Shown here: positions 1 through 7,497 of the stretch, piece after piece
How the letters are laid out: each line of letters begins with the position of its first letter
Position numbering within the stretch: the first letter of the stretch is position 1
NCBI GenBank assembly: GCA_004151065.3
Contig: NWUY0300132486.1
Span: forward strand, 1 to 10,464
Source of the DNA: Larix sibirica
Taxonomy: Eukaryota > Streptophyta > Pinopsida > Pinales > Pinaceae
Length of the DNA: 10,464 nucleotides
Direction of reading: 5' to 3'
Made by a program: the position numbers and the translations under genes
Notes under the pieces: generated by a model
Seen by the model: the letters and a program-made list of their open reading frames with translations, nothing else
The model's database searches: none
Told to the model about the DNA's origin: nothing

Positions 1-24
1 TTAAAAAAAAAACAAAAAAAAAAC
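1..24. repeat. A-rich tract
   Basis: This is a run of A interrupted by one C, with TT before it and C after it. It could be the poly(A) tail of a plus-strand retroposon lying mostly outside the window, or simple low-complexity DNA. No target-site duplication can be tested because the left side is not visible. Confidence 0.5.
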
Positions 25-402
25 TACTTGCTCAAGACGAGAGACCCCACACAAGTGTAGCCGCAGAGATTTCTGATGGTGTTCATCTTCTCACCAACTG
101 TAACAAGGATTACCTTTATCCAAATGAGACCTTTCTTTCTTTTGACTAGGTTTCAGATCCTCCTTCCAAGGCAAAGCACCCATATTTCCTCCGCTCCTGC
201 AAATCCTATAAGAACCAACATGCGTCCTTGCCGAATGGGGGACTGTTCCCTATCTCACCACCCTCTCCTTCGAGACTTAGGGGTAGGGTTTCCGTCATGG
301 CCTCATCCAGGGAACATGCTTTTTTTCGATATCCAAGCTGACCGGCAGCACTCTGAAAGGGATACTTAGAGCATGAAATCCCAGCACAGGCGAGGTGCCC
401 CC
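25..402. other. Unassigned stretch upstream of the LINE endonuclease
   Basis: A 97-codon open frame (76-369, +) lies here, but its translation matches no family I recognise. Its position directly before the LINE ORF2 start suggests the 5' part of the same LINE (end of ORF1 or the inter-ORF spacer). That is inference from position only. I see no zinc knuckle or RNA-binding motif in it. Confidence 0.3.
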
Positions 403-853
403 ATGATTATTTTGTCCATTACCTGCAGAGTACTAGGGCTACCCTCAAAAAAGATTGGCCTCAAAAGATTGATTGACGTTCAGAAACCATTAGTGATTTT
501 GATACAAGAGACTTTGGCTATTGGTGATGCCATTATTGCTAATTTGAGAGATCTTCTTCCTAGCTGGGATTTATCTTGTTGTGATGCTCTTGGCCGTTCG
601 GGAGGTTTGGTCATGGGGTGGCATACCTCGTCTGTTTTGTGCACTAATTCATGGGCTTTCTCTTCTGGGCTGGGGACTGTTCTGTTTTTATGGGAGTTTG
701 GTCAAGCCCTTACCAACCTCAATATATATGAACCTTACACTCACAGGATCAATTACTGGGAAATATTATTCAGATCGGGCATTCTCAATGAAGAAAAGCT
801 GATCGTCGGTGGAGATCCAAATTTCTCCATTGGTGAGGCAGAATCTTGGGCCC
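403..853 (+). pseudogene. LINE (non-LTR retrotransposon) ORF2, N-terminal endonuclease fragment
   Basis: This is the start of a plant LINE ORF2. It encodes the apurinic/endonuclease-exonuclease-phosphatase (EEP) domain that nicks target DNA for target-primed reverse transcription. The ATG at 403 opens with MIILSITCRVLGLPSKK, matching the usual domain start, but the conserved Trp-Asn is replaced by Ile-Thr. About 30 codons later VILIQET keeps the metal-binding Glu. GRSGGLVMGW and NIYEPYTHRINYW follow the family pattern, and GGDPNFSIGEAESW carries the conserved Asp and Asn. An upstream in-frame ATG at 373 exists, but family similarity starts at 403. The frame is cut at 853 by the LTR that begins at 854. 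The rest of the endonuclease, the reverse transcriptase and the 3' end are absent. The lost N-terminal Asn and the truncation make it inactive. Identification is by motif recall only. Confidence 0.85.
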
Positions 854-1768
854 TGTCAGTGCTAAAAGATGCACTCTGACTGCAAAGAGTACATGGCTAG
901 CACATCTTTAAAGAGGGCTTTATTATATGATTGAAGGGTTGTGTAAAAGGTGGATCAGGAGGGCAGGGGTTTGGAATATCAGGATGAAGAACAACTCTCA
1001 GAGCCATGCACTACATCCATGAAAAGAAGGCAAGTGAACCCAATACACATGTGAACATATCAGGCTTACACCATGCTCAACTGATAAATCCATAAGACTG
1101 AGTATTCATAAACCAGAAACACTTTCCAATTAAGAATAAAATCATTTGAATGAGACAAATGTAATGCAGGCAATCACAGTAAACACTTTACTATTGAGGA
1201 TTCTGTAAAACATAATTATCATCGATATATCCTATATCAACAACTATCACATTCAAATGGCTGAAAGAGAGATGAACACGAAACAACATCTGATCATTGC
1301 ATTCACTGGAATCTTTTGTCATGAAAACATAGCTACATATTCAGAGTTTTATATACAAAAGATTCTAACTCCAAACCCAGAATCAAACCCCCAGCCCCTA
1401 GGACTGAACCTCCATTACATTCAAAAAGATAATTTAAATAGAGGAATGCTTCCACGGGCTATTACAAGATTCTTGGAACAAAATTCAAACAATAAACTAA
1501 AAATAGAAGCAATCTCAAATCAGTTGGAGGAAAATTTGGAACTACTGGAATTGAATGTCCACAAATCTTTGACTGCTGATCTTCATTCTTTGGATTGCCA
1601 CTTGCATTCGAATTAGAATGAACTGCACAATTCATGCCTCAAAATATGAAACTAATTATTGAGGATACTGGATCGATCCTTCCTTGGAATATGTTAATTA
1701 CCTTCAGATATGGAAATGATCTTGATCATTGATCTTCTTCCTGAATTATGTTCAAGCATTTGTCATCA
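854..1768 (-). repeat. 3' LTR of the gag-only element
   Basis: This 915-bp copy matches 6586-7497 along its whole length with scattered substitutions and small indels. On the minus strand it begins TGATGACAAATG and ends GCACTGACA, giving the expected TG...CA ends. The left border falls inside the LINE endonuclease frame. The right border touches a short purine-rich site. The 119-codon open frame inside it (1257-1616, +) is antisense to the element and is broken in the other LTR, so it is not a gene. Confidence 0.9.
1347..1355 (-). promoter_or_regulatory. TATA box in the 3' LTR
   Basis: The minus strand reads TATATAAAA. The same nine bases are kept at the equivalent place in the other LTR although the copies differ at about one base in ten. 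This is the best candidate core promoter of the LTR, marking the U3/R border about 30 bases further along the minus strand. Confidence 0.5.
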
Positions 1769-1782
1769 GTTCCCCTGAAATC
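1769..1782 (-). promoter_or_regulatory. Possible polypurine tract
   Basis: Read on the minus strand this is GATTTCAGGGGAAC, directly before the TG of the 3' LTR. A purine-rich primer for plus-strand DNA synthesis is expected exactly here. The run is short and interrupted, so it is called by position rather than strength. Confidence 0.4.
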
Positions 1783-1820
1783 TCATGATGGTAAGATACT
1801 CTACCACCTGTTTATCGCTG

Positions 1821-2066
1821 CTAAATGATCACCCAAATGATGTGAGAGATTGCTAAGTATGCATAAAGGAATTCTTCGTGCATTTCAATTTGATCATGGA
1901 CCTTTTGAGGTTTAGCATACGAGATATACTTGTTATAGTCCCAAACAGAACTCAACACTTCTTTAATGTAACCATTTGAGAGCTTTTGAAGTAGTGGAAT
2001 TTGCCAGGATTTTGGAGGCATTAATTCTTTGATGGTGCCTGCAACTAGCATACCTACGGAACTCAC
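1821..2066 (-). CDS. Unrecognised small open frame near the 3' LTR
   Basis: This is an 81-codon uninterrupted frame that ends 50 bases before the 3' LTR. I do not recognise the protein. It has a balanced composition, with segments such as LLQKLSNGYIKEVLSSVWDY and KVHDQIEMHEEFLYAYLA, and looks more protein-like than a random frame. It shows no membrane segment, zinc-binding motif or retroviral motif. It could be a remnant of an element-encoded 3' ORF, a captured piece of host exon, or chance. The reported start may not be real, since the frame may continue upstream as part of a spliced or broken gene. Confidence 0.3.
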   Translation of the reverse strand: MSSVGMLVAGTIKELMPPKSWQIPLLQKLSNGYIKEVLSSVWDYNKYISYAKPQKVHDQIEMHEEFLYAYLAISHIIWVII

Positions 2067-2310
2067 CTTCAGGTTAAACCCATATTAATAAAAGTCATCC
2101 TTGAAAAGTCTACTGAATTTCGGATTTCATAGGGGCCATGTATGTGAATTCATTAAATTTTTTCCATTGTCAAGGAACTTAAAATAAAAATGAAGCTGCA
2201 AATCATTCTCCAGAACTGTATTGAAGTCATTTGGTGGGTGCAGCTCATTACCTCCAGACGCGAATACAGCTTTTGAGCACTTAACTACAAGCTATATATT
2301 TTGAATTTGT
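2067..2310. other. Interior non-coding region, nothing recognised
   Basis: Both strands carry frequent stops and no motif I recognise. It is part of the 3' non-coding interior of the gag-only element. Confidence 0.4.
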
Positions 2311-2800
2311 ACTTGGTATTTAGATACTTGATGTTGGATTCACCTTGTAGCAGTACCAGTGATTTGTCATATTGGTGATTTAGCTATTTTGTGCCCTGCA
2401 CAAGTGGTTTTCAAAACCAACCTTCACCCCATGCAAAAACGCATGAGACATTGGAATGTTGAATTATTGTATAGGAAACAATCACCAAGCTAAATTCCAA
2501 TTCAAACTTGCTCATGAACAGGTTCAAATATATCTTCAAATCCCTGCTCATCAAAGTATCCATCCTGACCTTCTATTACAGTCTTACAACTTCTTGACAG
2601 TTGGGCACTTTCATGAGAGCTTCTTCCTCAACATCTGGTGCTTAACACTTGTGCATTCAGACACTTGGAACTTCATTGATGACCTGGCCATTCATCCTCG
2701 AGCGATCTCCTTTCAATACGTGAAACCCAACTTGACGTTGGGCACTTTTACACTTGCTGCTCAAGCTTGATAATCGATACTTGGAGGTTAGGTGTTTTTA
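2311..2800. repeat. Field of degenerate short repeats (ACTTGACGTTGGGCACTT-like)
   Basis: A motif of about 20-25 bases recurs in degraded form. Copies read gatacttgatgttggattca (from 2323), cttcttgacagttgggcact (from 2590), acttgacgttgggcactttt (from 2730) and gatacttggaggttaggtgt (from 2776). A looser relative lies around 2637-2668. Spacing is irregular, so it is not a clean tandem array. A 104-codon plus-strand open frame (2456-2770) overlaps it but resembles no protein I know and is not called. Confidence 0.4.
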
Positions 2801-3379
2801 ATATTTATTTGTGTAGGGAACTTTATCCCACATGCATGGGGAAAGAGACTCTTTAATGTTTTGTATACATTGGTGTATTCACACATCACCGACGTGTAAT
2901 GCAGAAAGATTTGGCTCCATGTGGGTGCTATAGTTGGTGGAGACCTATCTCGTGGTGGTGCTCTTGGAAGACTGTGGTCTAATTTGAATGATAAAATAAG
3001 TTTGGGTGCGATGAACCCACAATTTTAAATAAAAATAGCCCGAACCCCCCTTTTTAAAAATAAAAATAAACATAAAGTATTAGTTTAGAACCATATAAAA
3101 TAAGTTTAAAATAATATATTTTTTATGTTTGGCTTTGGCAAAGGGTAAGACCAGATTAATTGAATATTTTCCAAAGCCACGCACTAGACTTCAACTCTTA
3201 GATGTATTGCACCATTGACAATTTTAAAAGGCGAGGGACTTGACAAGGTATACACACAATTCGCGAAAGGTCAAAAGTCTTGACATGATCACTTGGCACA
3301 TTCATATAAAAACAAAAGAATAATAGCAAAGATTATGATCTATGAAAGACCAAAAACATATGTAAGACTCTTTGAATTT
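2801..3379. other. AT-rich interior region, nothing recognised
   Basis: No coding signal was found on either strand. Bases 3020-3125 are strongly AT-rich with A/T homopolymer runs. Bases 2817-2880 (tttatcccacatgcatgggg and following) faintly resemble the TCCCACAT-type start of some plant LTRs, but no partner copy is present in the window. Confidence 0.35.
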
Positions 3380-3502
3380 GATGGGAACATGAACAAAGCA
3401 TAAACAAACATTAGAGCCAATGCAACATTAGAATTTAGGATGATGGGAACATGAACAAAGCATAAACAAACATTAGAGCCAATGTAACATTAGAATTTAG
3501 GA
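3380..3502. repeat. 62-bp tandem duplication
   Basis: The unit beginning gatgggaacatgaacaaagc at 3380 is repeated at 3442, a period of 62 bases. The two copies differ at one internal base (gcaacat versus gtaacat), with a further difference only at the end of the second unit. The near identity makes it far younger than the LTR divergence around it. Confidence 0.9.
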
Positions 3503-3634
3503 CGTCAAGATCCTTGTAGCAGGTTGATTATAAGTATAAGGCTTTCGTTATCGGAACAAGTCTTATCTCGCGGCGCTTACTTTATGAAATTTAACCATTT
3601 CGCTACCGAAACTTCCCTTAGTGAACACCCTTAA

Positions 3635-3769
3635 GATTCTGTGGATTTTGTTGCTGGATTTGAATATCTTCCTGCAGAACCTCAAAAATTTTGGCATGTT
3701 GATTTCAGTGCTAACATCTGGTTCCAATTGGGGAAGGAGTCCTCCCTACAAGACTTCAAGAACCCGTAG
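3635..3769 (+). pseudogene. Possible unidentified protein-coding fragment
   Basis: This is a 44-codon plus-strand frame bounded by stops on both sides. It contains a segment reading FEYLPAEPQKFWHVDFSAN and then NIWFQLGKESSLQDFKNP, which looks like real protein sequence. I cannot assign a family. It lies antisense to the host retrotransposon, in a part where no element protein is expected, so a captured exon or another older element is possible. Chance cannot be excluded at this length. Another plus frame (3621-3806) overlaps it and looks less protein-like. Confidence 0.25.
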
Positions 3770-3989
3770 ACCATTTGCCTTCCCAAATCCACAAACTCCA
3801 AACTAGTTCTTAAAACTGTAACCAACCATACAATGTGGACCAAAAACTATAATTTGTTCTACTCTATACCAATGCTTTGTCTCCATTGGGATGGAATCTT
3901 TATTTATGCTAAACTACTACACAGTAGGTTTAACTGGAAAAAAAAATGCTCGAATAACGAGCTTATTTATATACATTTTTCTACTCTAA
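3770..3989. other. Interior non-coding region after gag
   Basis: No frame, motif or repeat worth calling was found. It lies just beyond the gag stop codon in the minus-strand direction. Confidence 0.4.
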
Positions 3990-5268
3990 CTAGTTGAACT
4001 CCTCTACTAAAGTGTAGACAAACTTCCAAAGTAGCCATGTAAGTAATTTGGTAATTGAAGGAACCTGATTTCTATAGCTGATCAATAAATTTCCCAAGGA
4101 ACATAACATCTGCCACATAAATCTCTTTGGAAAGGCATATTCACGGGCAAATTCTAATGGTATGCAAAAATCTGTAACCTTTGGAAATTGTAAAAAATGA
4201 GACTCCATCAATTCTGCTACTGGATCTTCAAAATGATGATAAATCTCTAACTAAGTCGAAGGATGTAATTGCCCCCGTGTTAAATCTGAAATCTTAACAA
4301 TGTTGTTATCCTCTTGCTGACCAATGAATCCTTCTATTTATGTTTCAAGGAGAACAAATTTTGGCTTACTAAATACTTGAAACTGCTACTCAACCTTGGG
4401 TGAAGAAGAAAACACTTTGGACTGATATGGTAACTCATTATCATCTCTCTCATTGTTTTCCCAAGAGTCTGATTTATAGCTATTGTATATAGGGTCACTA
4501 CTGTAAAATTCAGTGTGTATTGATTCAAAAAACTGCTCCTTATCAATGAGTTGAATGTCATTATAAGCAAAGAAAAATTTATGATCAGTTATATTAGTAG
4601 CGGGATCTTTTGGAACAAAATGATCATTATCCTCTACAAGATCATTCTCATGCTCATAACTAAGAAATTTTTCTATTGTATATATAAAATCATCTTGAAA
4701 TAAAAAAATTTGATAGGCATTTGGAGTCTTGAAATTCTGAATATCATTACAAAGAAATAAAGCTTGTTGATTTTGTGTGTCAACTGCAAGACACTTTGGA
4801 GCAACAGCTTCCTTTACAACAAAATAATCATCACCTTTTGCAACGTTATTCTTATGACAATCATCAACATAATCAACTTCATGAAAATCATCCTTGGGAA
4901 AAGAAAAATATGTTTTTCTGACTATAAAATCTGTAGGAAGATTGAAATATGAAAAAGATGTATCAACATATGAAGAAGAATGAAAGCCCAAATCTAATGT
5001 ACGTTGTTTATACTCTTTCTCCAATTCCTCTGCATCCAAATCTTCATCCAAGATTTGCTCATGAAGTCTGCCACAAGCCTGAATATTGTCCTCAATTTCC
5101 TCAACATCTTTAAACATCTACTATAAGGTTGAAAATATCCTTTTTCGGAGAAATAGAACTAAATCAGGATGATGATGAGGTGTGATATAAAATAGCCTGG
5201 AAACTACTTCAGAAGGATGAATGTCTATAAGCATGCTGAGATAGAAACTATGGAATCTCCTATTAGAC
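3990..5268 (-). pseudogene. gag: gag, C-terminal half, of the gag-only element
   Basis: This resumes the gag frame after the SINE insert. The minus-strand frame starts with SNRRFHSFYLSM and runs through HPSEVVSRLFYITPHHHPDLVLF, then MFKDVEEIEDNIQACGRL and an acidic low-complexity tail. A separate conserved-looking block follows, EDPVAELMESHFLQFPKV to TKLLTWLLWKFVYTL, ending at a stop at 3990. The frame is the same throughout. It is broken by stop codons at 5118-5123 (two in a row), 4386-4388, 4338-4340 and 4251-4253. The first half matches plant Ty3/gypsy retrotransposon gag downstream of the capsid core. The second half I recall only as a recurring companion of such gags. No CCHC zinc knuckle is present, so packaging of RNA would need another region. 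The protein would form the virus-like particle if it were intact. It is dead as it stands. Confidence 0.8.
5253..5268. repeat. Target-site duplication, copy 1
   Basis: The 16 bases gaatctcctattagac match 5677-5692 with one mismatch. It abuts the poly(A) tail (read as T on plus) of the SINE insert. The bases are gag codons (the FNRRF region), which appear on both sides of the insert. Confidence 0.85.
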
Positions 5269-5520
5269 TTTTTTTTTGTTGCTCGAATCTCCCTGACTTG
5301 CAGGAGTGGCATGTGGTCTGAGAAACAATGACCNAGTTACCACGAACCAGGGGCATCTAAGCCGTCAAAATCACCCGGGGATCGCACCCGGCCTAGACCA
5401 CACCAGCCTCAACTTGACTGGGTTTTTGGGTGTCGCCTCCCAACTAATTCATCCTAAGGGGAAATGAACTCGGGTCACCTTGCTAACGAGACCCACACCT
5501 TAACTGAGTTAGCTAGCAGG
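5269..5520 (-). mobile_element. tRNA-derived SINE with poly(A) tail
   Basis: On the minus strand the element starts near 5520 with CTGCTAGCTAACTCAGTTAA, a tRNA-like head. It has an A-box-like TAGCTAACTCAGTTAAGG (5515 to 5498) and a B-box-like GAGTTCATTTCC (5471 to 5460). A body of about 170 bases follows, then a tail of nine A (5277 to 5269). A second B-box-like GGTGCGATCCC lies in the body near 5370-5390, which suggests a composite or dimeric head. The layout, the tail and the target duplication are those of an RNA polymerase III SINE moved by LINE machinery. I cannot name the family. It contains the one unresolved base (n, 5334). It is not a functional tRNA gene. Confidence 0.75.
5460..5515 (-). 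promoter_or_regulatory. RNA polymerase III A and B boxes of the SINE
   Basis: The A-box-like segment lies at 5498-5515 and the B-box-like segment at 5460-5471, about 26 bases apart, close to tRNA-type spacing. The B box keeps GTTC and TTCC of the consensus but has lost the central CGA, so promoter strength is doubtful. Confidence 0.55.
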
Positions 5521-5522
5521 AA

Positions 5523-5675
5523 TTGACTTAAAGAAGTTTTGTCTTCTTGCATTGTTAATCTTGATTCATTTTCTTCATTTGAACCATATGAGAATAATGA
5601 TGCTTTTATACAAATACCTCCTGAAGATAACCGATTATGTAAACTGGTTGAAGTTGATCGATCACCTCATGTAAT
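5523..5675 (+). repeat. Inverted copy of gag sequence joined to the SINE 5' end
   Basis: These 153 bases read in gag sense on the plus strand, for example VLSSCIVNLDSFSSFEPYEN. They match the reverse complement of 6086-6238 at roughly 94% by eye (about nine differences). The similarity stops at 5675, directly against target duplication copy 2, and at the other end merges into the SINE start. It is therefore part of the inserted unit rather than a separate rearrangement. Confidence 0.85.
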
Positions 5676-5676
5676 T

Positions 5677-5692
5677 GAATCTCCTATTAAAC
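5677..5692. repeat. Target-site duplication, copy 2
   Basis: The 16 bases gaatctcctattaaac match 5253-5268 with one mismatch. This copy abuts the inverted gag segment instead of the SINE head, showing that segment and SINE arrived as one unit. Confidence 0.85.
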
Positions 5693-6085
5693 TTAGTGAT
5701 AGTCTCATTCCTCCTTTTCTTCATGGCATAGAACTCGGAAATATATTGTTCATAAGGCTTATTCTTACCCCAACACCTCATGAATACATTATGAAAGCCA
5801 ATCCATGAACCTACTGAATCAGTCACCAAATGTTTAAACCACGGTTGAGCATCTCCCTATAAAGACTGGAAAAAGGTTCTCGTGAATGATTTCAAAGTTA
5901 TCTATGAAACATTGAAAGGTATCCACATGTTGCTCTATGTCACACAATCTTTTCCATTGAACCTAGGAAGGTAATCTAAAAAGTATGAAGGGTAATCATG
6001 GAGGATAAGTGGAAGATTCATAGGTGTATAACCTTCTCTAAACTTGGATTGAACATAAGTGAGTTGGTTACAAGGTGGAACAATG

Positions 6086-6238
6086 ATTACATGAGGTGAT
6101 AGATCAACTTCAACATGTTTACATTATGGGTTATCTTCAGGAAGTATTTGGATAAAAGCATCATTATTCTCATATGGTTCAGATGAAGAAAATGAATCAA
6201 GATCAACAATGCAAGAAGACAAAACTTCTTTACTCAAA
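6086..6238 (-). repeat. Parent copy of the inverted gag segment
   Basis: This is the in-place gag sequence whose inverted relative sits at 5523-5675. It encodes the SSCIVDLDSFSSSEPYENND block of gag, in the element's own orientation. Confidence 0.85.
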
Positions 6239-6305
6239 GATGGATATGCAGTTGTAGGCTCATGGTCATCCAAGTATACAAATCAAAGGATAATTCATTT
6301 GACAT

Positions 6306-6563
6306 GTAAGGGAGAAAATAAGAAATAAGAGATGAAAATGAATATAAATCCTTGGAAACAACCCATGATTTGATACCTAGTCGTCTCATGCCATCTTTTC
6401 ATTTTCTATAAGTAGAGCTCGTCCTCTAGTGGCGCCTTTTGATTGTGGAGTTGTCGGGTGAATAATTTTGCAATCAAATCTGGTGTCTAGTTCTTGTTCA
6501 CCATCAAGAAGTAGATCTAGTAACTGAAACACACCCAGGGAAAGATATCTTCATTCCTCCATT
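6306..6563 (-). other. Leader between primer site and gag
   Basis: These 258 bases are untranslated leader of the gag-only element, where packaging signals would be expected. No specific motif was recognised. Confidence 0.5.
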
Positions 6564-6580
6564 CCCCAGCAACGGAGCCA
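6564..6580 (-). promoter_or_regulatory. Primer binding site, tRNA-Asp type
   Basis: The minus strand reads TGGCTCCGTTGCTGGGG. It differs at two bases from the tRNA-Asp-complementary site TGGCGCCGTTGCCGGGG used by several plant gypsy elements. It lies five bases (TATTT) inside the CA end of the 5' LTR. This fixes the element's orientation and identifies 6586-7497 as the 5' LTR. Confidence 0.85.
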
Positions 6581-6585
6581 AAATA

Positions 6586-7497
6586 TGTTAGTGCTAAAAG
6601 ATGCACTCTAGCTACAAAGAGTACATGGCTAGCACATCTTTAAAGAGGGCATGATTATATGATTGAATGGTTTTGTAAAAGGTGGATTAAGTGGGAAAGG
6701 ATTTGGAATATTAGGATGAAGGATAGCTCTCAGACACATGCACTACATCCATGAAAAGAAGGCAAGTGAACCCAATACACATGTGAACATTATCAGTCTT
6801 ACACCCTGGTCAACTGACAAATCCACACGACTAAGTATTCATAAACTAGAAACACTTTCCAATTAAGAATAAAATAATTTGAATGAGACAATGTAATGCA
6901 GGCAATCATAGTAAACACTTTATTGTACAGGATTATGTAAAACATAGTCATCGATATATCCTATATCAACAACTATCACATTCAAATGGTTGAAAGAGAG
7001 ATGAACATGAAACAACATCTGATCATTCCATTCATTGGAATCTTCTGTCATGAAAACATAGATACATATTCAGAGTTTTATATACAAAAGAGTCTAACTC
7101 CAAACCCAAAATCAAACCCCTAGCCCCTCAGACTGAACCCCGATTACATTCAAAAAGATATTTTAAATAGAGAAATGCTTCCACATGTTGTTACAAGAAT
7201 CTTGGAACAAAATTTAAACAATAAAATAAAAATAGAAGCAATCTCGAATCAGTTGGAGGAAAATTTAGAACTGGTGGAATTGAATGTCCACAAATCTCTG
7301 TCTACTGATCTTCCTTCTTATGATTTCCACTTGCATTCGAATTAGAATGAATTGCACAATTCATGCCTCAAAATATGAAACTAATTACTGAGCATACTAG
7401 ATTGATCCTTCCTTGGAATGTGTTAATTACCTTCATATCTAGAAATGTTCTTGATCGTTGATCTTCTTCCTGAATTATGTTTAGCCATTTGTTAGCA
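6586..7497 (-). repeat. 5' LTR of the gag-only element
   Basis: This is the 912-bp partner of 854-1768. On the minus strand it begins TGCTAACAAATGG and ends GCACTAACA. The primer site follows its CA end. The bases outside its start (gttgt, 7498-7502) do not match the bases outside the 3' LTR (ggccc, 849-853), so no target duplication is visible. Confidence 0.9.
7076..7084 (-). promoter_or_regulatory. TATA box in the 5' LTR
   Basis: The minus strand reads TATATAAAA, identical to the copy in the 3' LTR. A transcript starting about 30 bases further along would begin near 7045 and give U3 and R-U5 parts of roughly 450 bases each. The start site is inferred, not seen. Confidence 0.5.

Larger units (their letters stand above)
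5677..6305 (-). pseudogene. gag: gag, N-terminal half, of the gag-only element
   Basis: This minus-strand region encodes the first part of a plant Ty3/gypsy gag. In order it shows YLDDHEPTTAYPSLSKEVLS, EPYENNDAFIQILPEDN, LPLILHDYPSYFLDYLPRFN, VDTFQCFIDNFEIIHE, then the capsid core GDAQPWFKHL (about 5856 to 5830) and FMRCWGKNKPYEQYISEFYA, ending in ETITKFNRRF at the insertion site. GDAxxWF and the YxxFY-like block are hallmarks of the retrotransposon gag domain. At least two frameshifts (near the RFNGKD block and after IIHEN) and several stops break it. The ATG at 6303-6305 is a possible start, but it sits in another frame from the conserved part. The frame resumes across the insert at 5268. 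Confidence 0.85.
854..7497 (-). mobile_element. Gag-only LTR retrotransposon (Ty3/gypsy-like, TR-GAG type), with a SINE inserted in it
   Basis: Two direct repeats of about 915 bp bound a 4.8-kb interior. The order on the minus strand is 5' LTR (7497 to 6586), a five-base spacer, a tRNA-Asp-like primer site (6580 to 6564), leader, gag (about 6305 to 3990), a 2.2-kb region without recognised proteins, a weak polypurine site (1782 to 1769) and 3' LTR (1768 to 854). Only gag was recognised. I saw no retropepsin, YxDD reverse transcriptase, RNase H or integrase zinc finger, and subtracting the SINE composite leaves about 4.4 kb, too short for a normal gag-pol plus this gag. That fits the non-autonomous gag-only (TR-GAG) class, which would borrow pol from a relative. 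The LTRs are about 90% identical by eye, so the insertion is old. The flanks do not show a matching 5-bp duplication. Confidence 0.85.

Noticed and set aside
1257-1616. A 119-codon plus-strand open frame inside the 3' LTR
   Set aside because: It runs antisense to the element across the TATA box. The matching stretch of the other LTR has a TAG where this copy has CAG, and no protein family is recognised.
2456-2770. A 104-codon plus-strand open frame
   Set aside because: It overlaps the degenerate repeat field, resembles no known protein and lies antisense in the element's non-coding part.
2817-2880. TCCCACAT-like LTR start
   Set aside because: The likeness is short and vague, and no second copy or primer site supports it.
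5498-5515. tRNA-like head that could be a tRNA gene
   Set aside because: Only the A-box and B-box parts resemble a tRNA. I could not recognise a complete cloverleaf, and the sequence continues into a SINE body with a poly(A) tail.
5539-5808. An 89-codon plus-strand open frame
   Set aside because: The first half is the inverted gag copy carried by the SINE insert, and the second half is the antisense of in-place gag. It is an accidental join across the target duplication.
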